64,000 nt of DNA, taken from Dicaeum eximium. Taxonomy: Eukaryota > Chordata > Aves > Passeriformes > Dicaeidae. Location of the stretch: contig VWZP01008343.1 of assembly GCA_013396995.1 (NCBI GenBank), positions 1,928,208 through 1,992,207 of the forward strand, in the 5' to 3' direction. Numbering within the stretch: position 1 is the first letter of the stretch; each line of letters begins with the position of its first letter. The translations under genes were made by a program, and so were the position numbers. Shown piece by piece: positions 24,621-36,049 of the stretch. Below the pieces are notes generated by a model, which was not told where the DNA came from, made no database searches, and saw only the letters and a list, made by a program, of their open reading frames with translations.

Positions 24621-26269
24621 ACTTGACTGGGTCATGGATTTCCCTTCATGAAGTTTTAAGCAGCCATTTCAGGCTCAGGTGGCTAAAGGCTTGCAGGACA
24701 GACAGCAGGTGCAGTTTTCATCTCTTGTTTTAGTAGACAGTCTGCAAGTAAAGGCTCAGCTGTGAGTTGTGAAATTCTTTATGATCAGGTGAGGAGGAAG
24801 GCATGTTTTGTCACATTTGCGGACACGCTATAATTTCTAATGGTACATGGTTTCACTGAACGCTCTATTTTCACTTGGTTTGAAATCAGAAACAGTAAAC
24901 CTTATTCTCAGTAAGAATTCCAGGCTGTTGACTCTGAAAAACCAGCATTATGGTGTTTTGCACGGTCTTTATAACACACATCACAGGCAATTGCAGTAAA
25001 GGAGTGGAGTCATAGAAAATACAGGTTGGGTTATCCTGCTAACTCAGAGCAGGAGATTTTCATTTCATTTACTTCTTTTTCTTTTAATAAGAGTTGTGTG
25101 TATGTACTCTTATGGAGGAAACCAAACAAGAATTAAGAGATTACCATCAGTGTGGGAATTACATGTGTTTATTAAAAACACTAAATTCTAGAAGGTACTT
25201 GGAGTATCCTGTTCCACTCTCATATCCTCACCCCTGCTCCTAAATTTGTCATATAGGCCCAACTACCTTGGATTTAGTCAACAGAAGGTACATCCCACTC
25301 TATTATCTCTTTCTTTTTCAGTGTTAAGTGATGTGAGTAGGTAACATTTCCCAGTAAACCAGCCAGAACCAGTTATGGTGAATTATTGTGATGATCCTTT
25401 TAGAGAAAGTACTAAGATCCCCACAAATTTGAGATAAGAATATGTAATTAACCACACTGACATTATCCACAAAATTATCAGCAGATAGTTCAATAGATAG
25501 GTACCACATTGCTTAAAAGCCTGTAACTAAAAGCCTGTAAATTTTTCCTGGTGTTATCCACATTATCCAAACAAGTTTTGGAGAATGGCATCCAAAGTTT
25601 TGACCATTATTTTGCCCAAGGTAACAGATTTGGTGACCATAAACTTGTCAGGCCACTGATCTCGACTAGTTCAGTGTCACAGGATTTCACAAGAGGGAGA
25701 GTGAGGCACTTCCTATTTAACATAGGTATGATCTTTTGAAATGTTAAGCCATGATAATGAAGTAGTAGTAGCTCACAGTGCCATGAACTCAAATAAAAAA
25801 GCCTACAACTGTGACTGTAAAAAGGGTATTACATTCATTGCTGCTGCTCATCCTGTATTCCTAAGACAATTGCATGCTGGTGTGTTAATTGGGGATGAAC
25901 AGGAATAGAAACAGGCAAAAACATAGGTAGGAACAGAAACCAACTCTGTTTCCATTTATGAGATTTTTATTTGAGCCAGGCTGGTGTGGGCTATGATGTG
26001 CTACTACAATTTGCCTGACACAGAAAAAGGTCAGTATGACACCTGGTAGTGTGGTCAGAGCTGTGGAATACCTTTACTTTTTATGGCTTTGTATCACATG
26101 TGAGATGGAAATATTAGCTAGGGGACAGAACTAAACCACCCTGAAGTAAAACCCAAGACTGCATAGACTGTGCTGTAATGACAGAGTTTCTGTTTATTCA
26201 CTCCTGTTGTACCATTAGGAGGTAATTACCTGCTAATGTAGAACTAGCCAATGGATCCTGGAGGCTGTG

Positions 26270-26295
26270 TTAAATTTTCTCTTTGGAAAATTTAA
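26270..26295. repeat. Short inverted repeat (10-bp arms)
   Basis: TTAAATTTTC (26270-26279) and GAAAATTTAA (26286-26295) are exact complements with a 6-nt spacer. Confidence 0.8.
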
Positions 26296-26542
26296 TTTTT
26301 CTCTCCATAGCCCTGTCTTCAAACCATCGAACTTCATATGGTTCTTTGGACATGAAGAATGCTTCCTGTAACACTAGAAAGACTTAGCAGTGATTATGCA
26401 GAAAAAGCCATGTCAGATCAGTTATATTCAAGGAGAGAGCCACTCTCTGAAGGACAGTGAGAGTAACCAGCAGGGAAAAATATAATTAAAGAAATCCTTT
26501 CATAGTCCCCTTTGATTTTCTCTTTAGTAAATGGAATGGAAA

Positions 26543-26620
26543 ATACATAGTATTTCTATTCTTAACCATACCACCAGGGTAGTCCCTGATAGTATGGCTA
26601 AGAATATAAATATTATGTAT
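26543..26620 (-). repeat. Long near-perfect hairpin, 37-bp arms, 4-nt loop
   Basis: The arms are 26543-26579 and 26584-26620, with loop TAGT at 26580-26583. 32 of 37 positions are Watson-Crick pairs. The five exceptions are 26550/26613 (G.T), 26556/26607 (C.T), 26565/26598 (A.C), 26572/26591 (C.A) and 26574/26589 (C.A). In a minus-strand transcript the three A/C positions become G.U wobbles, so 35 of 37 would pair. Four of the five differences are transitions, as expected if an originally perfect palindrome decayed. Terminal TA dinucleotides lie at 26544-26545 and 26618-26619. Candidate identities are a small MITE-like element, a hairpin RNA precursor, or a replication-generated palindrome. 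A 4-nt loop is short for a typical microRNA precursor. Confidence 0.85.
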
Positions 26621-29600
26621 AAAAATTTTTAATAAAAATTATTTACCTTTGTCTAACTGTAGCTTTGATTTTCTATCATCAGCATAGTGTTCAAACACTA
26701 TACAGTTCAGTCAGAGCTTTGCAATAAGGAATAAAACAGAGCTACAGAGAAAAACTCTGTATTTGCTTTCTTGATTGGGGTAACAAAACCCTAAAATAGA
26801 CCCCAAAGAATGTTAGGAGACAAATTCTCTTCTCCAGCAAGCTTGCAGGTCTAAGAATCACAGGTGCGCTTAGGACAGCAAAAAGATCAGATCCAGTCTA
26901 TATATAATCTTTATTGAATAAAACTGCTGTTAGGAATTTAAGATGTTCTCTTTCCAATGATTATTCAGAATGCATTTTTGGTGCAGCTGGATGTATTATA
27001 ATAACAAATAAGCAAACCTGAGGAATGAGAATGTAGCAGAGCTGATAACCTTAAAGGTAAATATGAGAATTTGTATTACTTCTAGTGCAAATGCAGATGC
27101 AACTCTCAAAACTAATGTGTGATGAGTGACTAATGTCAGCTCAACATGAAAGACTTCAAAGGCAAGAGAAGTTCTCTGATCATGAATCCTCACAGGGTAC
27201 CACATGATCACATAAAAGTATTGGAGTTTCTGCATAGAAGATGACTGGTTAAAGGTCATAAAAATAGATTTATTTATTGACAAACCTTATGATGATTTCA
27301 AAGCAAAGCTATAGAAAAATATTTTTCTAATAGTGTTATTTTCTGTCCATTAAGTGACAATTTAATAACAGTAGTTTTATGAAAAGAATTGTGTAGCCAA
27401 CCAGTAGGGGTAGGGAAGACCCACACCATATTCAAGAGATTAAGTTTGTTCAGACTTTTAAATACTAACATTAAGAAGAAAGTGGTTAAACAACATGCAT
27501 AAAAAATAGGGTCAAATTCTACCAATTGTTTTGATGTGAATCTGGAGTATTTTCATCTACTCTGTTTAGAATATTATGGAATTAAACACAAAATGAGAGG
27601 AGAAAAGGAAGATATGTCTAATCACCAGTCTATGTAGTAATAAGACCAAGTCTGGTACTAGCTTTGTATTGGTATAAACCTTGGAATTACTCTAGTGAAA
27701 TTCGAGGCAAAAATCTGCAATTGGGTATATCAATACAGCATCTAAAGTTCTAATCTCAATTTTAAATTAATTTTCGATTTGGACAGCACAATGTACTGGG
27801 AATAAAGACACAGTGAGCATACTCTTTAAATATCTGAAAAGTCAACAGTTCTTGATCTGAATATGGCAATTTAAATTGATTATATTCATCCTATTAACTT
27901 ACATTGAGTACACAGAGGAAAGAGCAGAGGAATGAGAAGAGATCAGGCTCTGTGGTTTTTATCGTAATCCTGCATGCTGGAATTAATTAGGAAACAGTAG
28001 CAACGATGAGGTAGGCTGGAACAGATGTAAGTTCTTTCCTTGGAGGAGGAAGAGAGTAGAAAAAAATTTAGTCTGTCATAATTTTGGTCAGGCCTGAAAG
28101 AGAGGCAATATGCAGATCCAGAAAACTGAAAGCTTTCCACACTCCCAATGAGCTTCTTACCATCAATTTTTTCTTAGACATTGTTCTGGTCCCTGTGTAC
28201 ATTTTATTAATGTTGAAATTCTCATTTGCAATAGGAGTATTTTATATCTATATGTCCTCTTATATATTTTTTGTTTGATTCACATTTCCTTTCACACCAA
28301 AATTTTATAGCTGCTTCAACTTGTTTCATACAAATATTCTTAAATTACATGAAATTTGCTCATCTAGGCAGATTTGCAGAAATTTTCAAGGCTTTAGAAT
28401 ATTCCAAATACCCAGATGGGCTTTGTGGCTTTGACAAGAAAATTCTTTGTGCATATAGCTATGAATACAATTATATTTTTTAATGATACATAGCAAATCA
28501 ACAAAGAAATACTTTTACAATATGGGATGATGACATGTTGTTCAATTTGTAATTCATTATACCATGGAAATGAAGTTTTATGATGTCATTAAAATGCATA
28601 TAAAGTAATAAGAAATCAACATTTATTAGAAAAATAATGATTTGAAAACAGCCTTGCAATATGACAAATAAATAAACCTATCATTTATATATCAGTACAG
28701 TAACAATAAAATGCAATCTCTGAGAAAAACCACAACAATGCAATGAAAAGGCCCTATAATCATGTCTTTAATTATAGAAGAATTGTAACAGCTCCAATTT
28801 TCCTAAACTCATTTTAAAATCTACTTGTAGGTTTTAATTCGTACAAAGTGATTTGATACTTGAAGTGTATATAATATATGTTGGTATTTGCTTGCCATTC
28901 GGTGTTGCATTTAAATACCAGTCTATAAAAGAGAACTGAGGATAAATTCAAGCTGTTCATTTGGTGCCTGTCAGGTTTTGTGAATATTATCTATCTAAAC
29001 ATTTTGAATGGAGTACTGAGAATACAACACACAATTCTGGGATGCTTCCTCACACATGGAAACAATTTGTTCCTCTACAAATTCTACCAGTTTCAGAGAG
29101 GTTTTTCATGAAATGTGTATTTCAGATTGGGAACAAAGTTTAAAAAAACCAAAGCTACTGAGTAGCCCAAGTGCAGACTAAAAGAGGCAATTCCAAAGAC
29201 CAAAGAACTAAATAAATATGTGTCCTTATAGAAGCATTTAGAGAAATCCTGGAAAATAGAAACACCTTTATCTTTTTTCCTCTTTGTTTTTTCCTTCCTC
29301 GCCCAAATTTACCCTATCAGGGACTCATATGTCATATAACTAATTATACAATGTAGATTTGACTTTCCAATTAAACTGAAATTTTCATTAATCATCAAAA
29401 TAAAATAGAAAATATATTTTTTTCCTCTTTGAAATCTTAAAGGAAATATTAACAGAGGGATTACTTTACAGAACTATGTAACAAAATTTAGGTGTCTTAC
29501 ACAGATACCTGTATGAAACGTAGCTATTTAGTACTTTAACTAGTACAGACAGTGATGTCTGGAGGGCAATTTTTCTAACCAGCTGCCTATTTAGGGGGAG

Positions 29601-31800
29601 ATGTAAAACTGCTTTGACTCCATTAATTGCATGGATTAGCTCTTCTCTAGCTGGGATCAAGTTTCTTATACACAGGAATTTTGGGTTTCATCTCATCTTA
29701 CTTCAACCCTTTACATTTTGTTGTATAAATAGGCTCCTTTAGTACATAAACTGAAATTTTGAAATAAGAGTATTAGTAAAACAAAACATTATTTTTGTCT
29801 TCACCACCCCAGATCTAGATTTGCCAGATATTGCTAGTGAGATCCCTGAACTGGGATGCTGCCCCTGAGCATCACTAGCAGAACCATTTCATGTGACTCC
29901 TATGTCATATTGTTCTCAGGAGACTGTTTTGCATACAACAAAAGAGTTGGCAGTTATTGTATCCTATTATTATGAGTCATTAATCAGATATTTCTGACAG
30001 TTAAAAGTACTAGTCTTCATATCTCAGCAAACATTTGGAATCTAAGCCTCTTGTTGGAATTCTGTCTCACTATGTGAATTAGAGGATTTTGGGTTGCATG
30101 TTGGGGTGAGTAAAAACAAATACTGCAGAGAAGAATAAGATGGAGAAACCTAAGTAATGTCTCTAGTTGTGTAGCCCCTTAGAAACAATAATTAATGTTT
30201 TAGTATACTGAGATAAGCGTGAATAAATTATATGCTTTACTTAATATAGTGAGCTGAGAGAAGGGTCAGGAGTTTGAGGAAAAATATCAGGACTCTAAAG
30301 AGAGGAGTGGGAGAATTGGTGAATAATCAAATTAGTCTCTGAGAAGAGATATGTGGTGAGTAATCTTGCATTTCAATTTTTCTGCTGTGCTAGGATATTA
30401 GGGCTGTCTTTCATACCCAGGAAAATTTCTCACAATGGTAGTGGAAAAGGTAATGTAAAATACATATAAATACTAAAGCAATAATGGAAAACCATACAGT
30501 TTCATGACCATTTCAAGGTCAGAGAATAGACTAAGGAAGAGGCTAATTTTTACTGCCTCTTTCTTCTCTCTAATGCATAGACAGCCATGGGCAGAGTACT
30601 CCAAGCACACTACTTCAAATTCTGTTTTACAGATGGCAGGGCAGAGAACGGTATCAAAATATTTCACTGCATCATGAAATGGTGCCCCAGTGAAATGACA
30701 ATTTATGCATTAATTACAGTTCTGGTGGGATGGGTAACTCCACCAATTAATATATGAGTTCAGTTTTAATGCATATTTTATATTCAGAAAGAAAAGGATA
30801 TCAAAAAACCCCCTCAAAAAGCAGACATCTTAGCTAAATAACACAAAGCTTTGAGGGAAGGCAAAGTCTGTGTTCCACTACACAAAGGAAGGTTAAAGCT
30901 TTTCCATACTACTATTTATTTGCATGTCTAAAATATAATGTGTGGCTGATAAAACATTCAGGAGAAATCATAATATAAAGCAATGAAATAGTACATCTTT
31001 ATCTTCTGGGACATCAGCCATAGACAGCAATGTGCACTGTGCATCCACTCGAGCAGGTTTATTTTCCTTTCTGATTGAGTTTACATGCTGAAAGCTGATA
31101 GCCCAAACAGGTAATTAATGTCAAGCAAGGAGTTTGAAATTACTTTTTTTTATACAATGCTTATGAAATTTAAACCATATTGCTGGTTTATCTGCAATAT
31201 TTTAAAGAATTTAGACCTTATGTCTTTTTTATCATCTTTTAATAATCAACTTTAAAAAAAATCTGTTCCCTATGTTCTCTGGAACAGCTTTACGTTAGCT
31301 TAGAGTAGAAAGATATCTCACAAAACACTGTGATTTTTCAAAACACTTCATGAGATGATTTTATTTTTAACAACAGTGATTATGTCAAAGAAATTACTGA
31401 ACTCTAAATAATTGCACACTTGTTTTGTGTCTATTTACACAGCATATGTTTCCAAAGTTTTAATTATATCATGTTAGCACCGTAACATGGCACTACCAAG
31501 AGCAAAGATTAAGGTTAGTACCTCAGACTCACTAAACTTAAGTGACAGTGGGATCATACCATGCGTGTGACTTACTTAAAAAAGAAAGAAGACAGTAACA
31601 CTGCAACAAAATTTTTGAAGAGCTCAACAAAAATTCAACAGTCTCAGGGACCCTATAATTTTGCTTTCCAGCAAATTGAGACGTTATTGGTATACTGCAA
31701 AGCGTGAGATTTTTCCAAGGTTTTTCATCAAAACAGTAAAATGTGCCATCCTGACTTGCCAAGCTGAGGAGCAGCCAAAATTAAAACGGTCCTCTCCATG

Positions 31801-31886
31801 GAAAAAGGAGGGGCAAAAGAAAAGGATGGAAGATGTAGGAAAAAAAGAGAAGAAGGAAAAGGGACAGCTAGGAGTGAAAAAAAAAG
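31801..31886. repeat. Polypurine tract
   Basis: About 85 bp of nearly uninterrupted A and G with a few T and C. The lysine- and glutamate-rich open frame across it is a composition effect. Confidence 0.75.
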
Positions 31887-32584
31887 CTGTTATACTGTTT
31901 TCATTATTGTCATGGAGGGATAAAGACAGCAAATGTTGCTCTAAACCACAGAGCATCTGCCACCTTCTCCCTACCACATCTTCAGTAGCAGCAATGGGCT
32001 TGACTTTCTAGGGCTCTGGCATGGGCAAAGGAGGTAAATTACTTCAAATTGGGTAAATTACTTGTTTGTCCATCTCCAGTGGTGTGATCCCCTAACCAGC
32101 TGATAACTGCAGTAGTGCCTAAGGGTTTCCTTGGCAGGGTGTGTATCATAAAAGAAGTGAAAAATGTCCTTGCCAACCTGACAAACAAAAGAGGCATAAA
32201 AATACGTGAAACAAAACCCAGTCACTGTCAGATGTTACAATTCCTCATAGTTGTTGGGATCTTTTTCCTGTGGTGAAACTGAGGGAGTAGAAATTACGTG
32301 CCAGGTGAAAGACTGGATTTAATATCTCAGCATGTCTGACTGAACCCTGTGCAGCACAATGCCTATCAGCTTTGGCTAACTTTTAATGTAAATGACCACA
32401 GAAAATATTTCAGTATAAAGACAAAGACCATTTTGAATATAATACAAAGACCTCTGGCTTTCACTGAGTAAGCATGCCAGTAATTTCTTACGCAGTTTGG
32501 ATTTCCAGAAGTAAAAACAACAACCTTCTTTCTTGTCTGTTTCCTGCATTCCTCTTACTTTACTCTTTTCCATTCTTTGGAAGT

Positions 32585-33153
32585 GTTGCATCTTAACCAC
32601 AGATGGTAACTAAGCCTCACACAGCTGCTTGCTCAGTCTCTCCCAGTGGGATAGGGGAGAGAATTGGAAGGGTAAAAGTGAACAAACACATGGGTTGACA
32701 TAAAGAGAATATAAGGGAAAGCAAAAGCTGCACATGCAAGCAAAGCAAGACAAAGAATTGGTTCACCACTTCCCACAGGCAGTCAAGTCCCGGATAGCAG
32801 GTTCTGCCACATATAACAGTGACTTGGGAGAACAAACACCACACTGAATGTTCCCACCTTCCTTCTGCCCAGCTTTATATCTCCATGTCGACTCCATATG
32901 GTCTGGCGTATCCCTTTGGTCAGTTGGAGTCAGCTGCCCTGGCTGTGCACCCACCCAACATCTTGTGCACTCCCTTCCTCCTTTCTAATGGGGTGGCATG
33001 AGAGGCAGAAAATGCCTTGCTGTGTCAGCAGGGCTCAGCAATAACAAAAACATCTCCATGTCATCAACTCTGTTTCCAGAACAGATTCAAAACCTAGTCC
33101 CATACTAAATACTATGAAGAAATTTAACTCTACCCTGGATGGAACCAGCATCA
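32585..33153 (-). mobile_element. Antisense LTR related to the 10.8 kb element
   Basis: Read on the minus strand this is an LTR of about 570 bp. It starts TGATGCTGGTT with 'CAGGGTAGAGTT' close behind and has a TATA-like ATATAAAG (plus-strand 32873-32880). Its far end has 'CTAAGCCTCACACAGCTGC' complementarity to the usual avian LTR terminus. Blocks shared with 10828-11386 include GGGTAGAGT, GTTGAT(A/G)ACA, TCTCATGC and ACCAAAGGGAT, all in the same order. The U5 halves differ, so it is another subfamily. The left end near 32584 is diverged and no target duplication is evident. No internal retroviral genes adjoin it. Confidence 0.8.
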
Positions 33154-35301
33154 TGAGTTGTATAAAAAACTTCAGGAATAATGCAAAAAGAAAAATAGAA
33201 TAGAAAGATATTATGAAAGGAATTCATTACTGTCATCCAGAGCTTCATTAGAGAATTTCCTTAAAAATCTAAGGGATCCACTGGAGAATACTTTTGTTTT
33301 CCTTTTTAAATTGTTTTCTGTTTTTCCAATGATCTTTATCTTCTTTTTGTCTTTGTACTTGTTTAGTTGTCAGAATACTACAATTCTATCATATCAATAT
33401 TATATTGCTATGCGGTTTTTTGTATACTACAAACTCTTCATTAATATTTCTACTTCTAAAATGTTTTGAGATATTAAATTAGACATTTTGAGATTTTTGA
33501 GGGGCTTTGATTAGCTGTTTATTCTATTTTTAAGAATTTATCTTGTCTTTAAGAACATCTCAATCAGTGATAAAAGATTGTCTTTGTCTCTCAGTGAGCT
33601 GTTTAAAACCTATCCAGTTCTGGTTATGTCTTGAATCCCTGAAGTGCTGACTTATTCAGCTTCCCTTATTGCATGAGATGCTGCCAAGGAATCATGGTGA
33701 GTTGATACATCCATGGATGAGGAATTTAATGTTTAGAGGTAAGTAAATACTGCTGATTTTTCTGTAGCAGTTAAACAATTTTTGTGGATTTTTAAATATT
33801 ATTTTTATTTCTGAGTTCCATTCAGAGATTTAGATCTTAAAATTAAGCCATAATGAATTAAGTTCCAAATTATGAATTTATGATAAATTGTTTTCATAAA
33901 ATCCAGATAATGCATTTATCCTTCCTTCTCTAATTATGTTGATTCCCTGGTACGAAACCTGGTGTTTTCAGATGGATATGACAGTAAAATAAAGAAGCTG
34001 ATCCATTGGGAGGACATAATTTGAAAGCAGTATCTACAAAATATTACAGGAGAAAAGTGGGTGGAAAATGATGAACGAATTTTTTGAGTCAAAGCTAGCA
34101 ATATTTCAGCAGTAGGCTGAGGAGAAAATAAAGGGTAAGAGTGTAACAGGGAGATGAATGAAGACAAACAGGATTTTTTGGCAAATTACTCTAAAGATTG
34201 GGCTAGTAGCTAGCCTTTTATCAGTCTGGAGCACTGTGGTGTTAAGGTGTGTTACACATTACAATGACCTTAAGGCTTGGCATGATGAATTGCTCACTTC
34301 CTGCAGAAAGAGTGACAGACTTTGGGTTGCCCCAATTATAGACCATCCGTTTGCTCTGTACACAGGGATTGTACTGCTACCCATAAAATGCATTGTTTAA
34401 GGCTCTTCATGCATTTGGCTAGTCCTGCTTCTGAGCTTTAATAACAACTTCATAAATCAAGCATCAGGAGAGCTCATGCAGTTCAAAGCCAGCTCACCTT
34501 CAGTCATAAGGCTACAAGACCTTCTCTTCCAGCCACTGCTTTTGTGGGGCAATTCTAATAAAGAGTATGGAAATACACAACTTTTTCATGGAATTTGGCT
34601 TTAGGATGCTGATTTTCCAAACAGTTATTCAAAAAATAAATTAATTTAAAGGAGATAAATTACATATATATTTTTAAAAATTCCTTTTAATTGTGGAAAA
34701 GCAATATATTTTTAACCTGTGATTTTCATAAAAACGAGAAGTGAGATAGGAATTCTATATCAGGCTAAAAGTAAAAAAAAATATATATATATTAAACATA
34801 AAGTGCTTTATGAGTTTATGATCTAAACTCATAAAAGGCAACAGGCTTTGACTCAAGTTCATGTTTTTGTTTGTGAAGGATACTTAGCTGATGGCTTTTA
34901 TGTTACTGGTAATAGAGCAAACTTAGCTAGTTTGCTTAACTAGTGATCTGTAGTAATTCAGTAAAACCTTTTAAACTATTAGTGTGGCCTCTGCTAGTCT
35001 TCACAATATTCTCTGCTGTAGTGACCACATGGAGAAAGCCAACATTTGTGCAAGTGCATCTAAGCTTCTAAGGGTAAATATTTTTGTGCGTCTCTGTTAC
35101 TATTGTTCATAATAGTAAGATGAAACAGCCTAAACAGTGAATTAATTTTGATTTTTTCCTTTTGTTTCTTAACCTAAGGATATTTTTACCTCTCTTCTGT
35201 TTGCTTCCCAGCACACAAAGATTCATATTACAGTTTCCTGGCTCTGATCTTTTATTAGAGTGCAGATCAGTATTGATATCAAATCTGTGGTCTGTAAGAG
35301 A
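33154..35301. other. AT-rich unique sequence, no gene seen
   Basis: No gene or transposon recognised. AT-rich tracts lie at 34660-34690 and 34777-34795, the latter a short (AT)n run. Confidence 0.55.
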
Positions 35302-35726
35302 GTCACAGAATCACAGAATGGGTCAGGTTGGAAAGGACCACGGTGGATCACCTGGTCCATTCTCCCTACTCAAGCAAGGTCATCCCAGAGCACACAGCAC
35401 AGGATTGTGTCCAGACAGCTCCTGAATATCTCCAGTAAGGCAGACCCCACAACCTCCCTGGACAATCTGTTCCAGCTCGTGGTCACCTGCACAGTAAAGA
35501 AGTTCTTCCTCATATTCAGGGGGAGCTTCCTGTGCACCAGTTTCTGCCCATTACCTCTTGTCCTATTGCTTGGAGGCACCACCAAGAAAATCCTGGTTCC
35601 ATCCTCTGGGCAGCCTCCTTTCAGATGGTTATAGGCATTGATGAGGTGCCCCTGTTGTCTCTTTTCAGGCTGAACAGGCTCAAATTCCTCAGCCTGTGCC
35701 CCCAAGAAAGATACTCCAGTTGCTTA
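35302..35726 (-). mobile_element. CR1 LINE 3' region, antisense, about 425 bp
   Basis: The clearest CR1 copy in the window. It starts on the plus strand with TCACAGAATCACAGAATGG and 'GGTTGGAAAGGACC', continues through 'CAAGCAAGGTCATCCCAGAG' and 'CCAGACAGCTCCTGAATATC', then a 'CCTTTCAGGCTGAACAGGC'-like phrase and 'CTCAGCCTGTG'. This is the whole antisense 3'-UTR and the end of ORF2 in avian CR1. The open frames seen across it on both strands (up to 124 codons) come from the repeat and are not host genes. It looks less diverged than the other copies here. Confidence 0.95.
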
Positions 35727-36008
35727 AACGTGTAAACAATCTTGGGAACAGCCACATGCTAAAGGAAAAAATTGTACTATTTATTATTCATAGTGTAAGG
35801 ACAGAAAGCTGTTGGGAGACTTCAGCTTTTCCACTCTATTAAAACTAATTCTTAGTGTTCGATGATCTATAAGGTCTCCTCCAAACCAGGCCACATTTTG
35901 TCTATCGTCAAAATTCACCCAGAAAAGGGAGTTTCCCTACACCATACATTTTAAATTATTCAAACAAATATTTTTTTAAACATTAAATGTAGCTTGAATA
36001 ACCTTGCC

Positions 36009-36049
36009 TTTTTTTTTTTTTTTNNNNNNNNNNNNNNNNNNNTTTTTTT
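36009..36049. repeat. Poly-T run interrupted by a gap
   Basis: A run of T enters and leaves a block of 19 N (36024-36042). The real homopolymer length is unknown. Confidence 0.95.
36024..36042. other. Assembly gap (19 N)
   Basis: Undetermined bases inside the poly-T run. The homopolymer probably defeated the assembly. Confidence 0.99.

Larger units (their letters stand above)
24621..32584. other. AT-rich unique sequence, no gene seen
   Basis: About 8 kb with no recognised gene or transposon. The one remarkable structure is the hairpin at 26543-26620, listed separately. A polypurine tract lies at 31801-31886. Confidence 0.55.

Noticed and set aside
26543..26620. Bacterial-style rho-independent terminator reading of the hairpin
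   Set aside because: The window is vertebrate. The A-rich sequence after the stem is coincidental and such terminators do not apply.
31661..32011. 116-codon lysine-rich plus-strand frame and a 97-codon minus-strand partner
   Set aside because: Driven by a polypurine tract; the middle is low-complexity lysine/glutamate on one strand and serine/phenylalanine on the other.
35260..35735. Overlapping open frames of up to 124 codons on both strands
   Set aside because: They lie wholly or mostly inside an antisense CR1 3' region. The frames come from the repeat and have no start or splice context.
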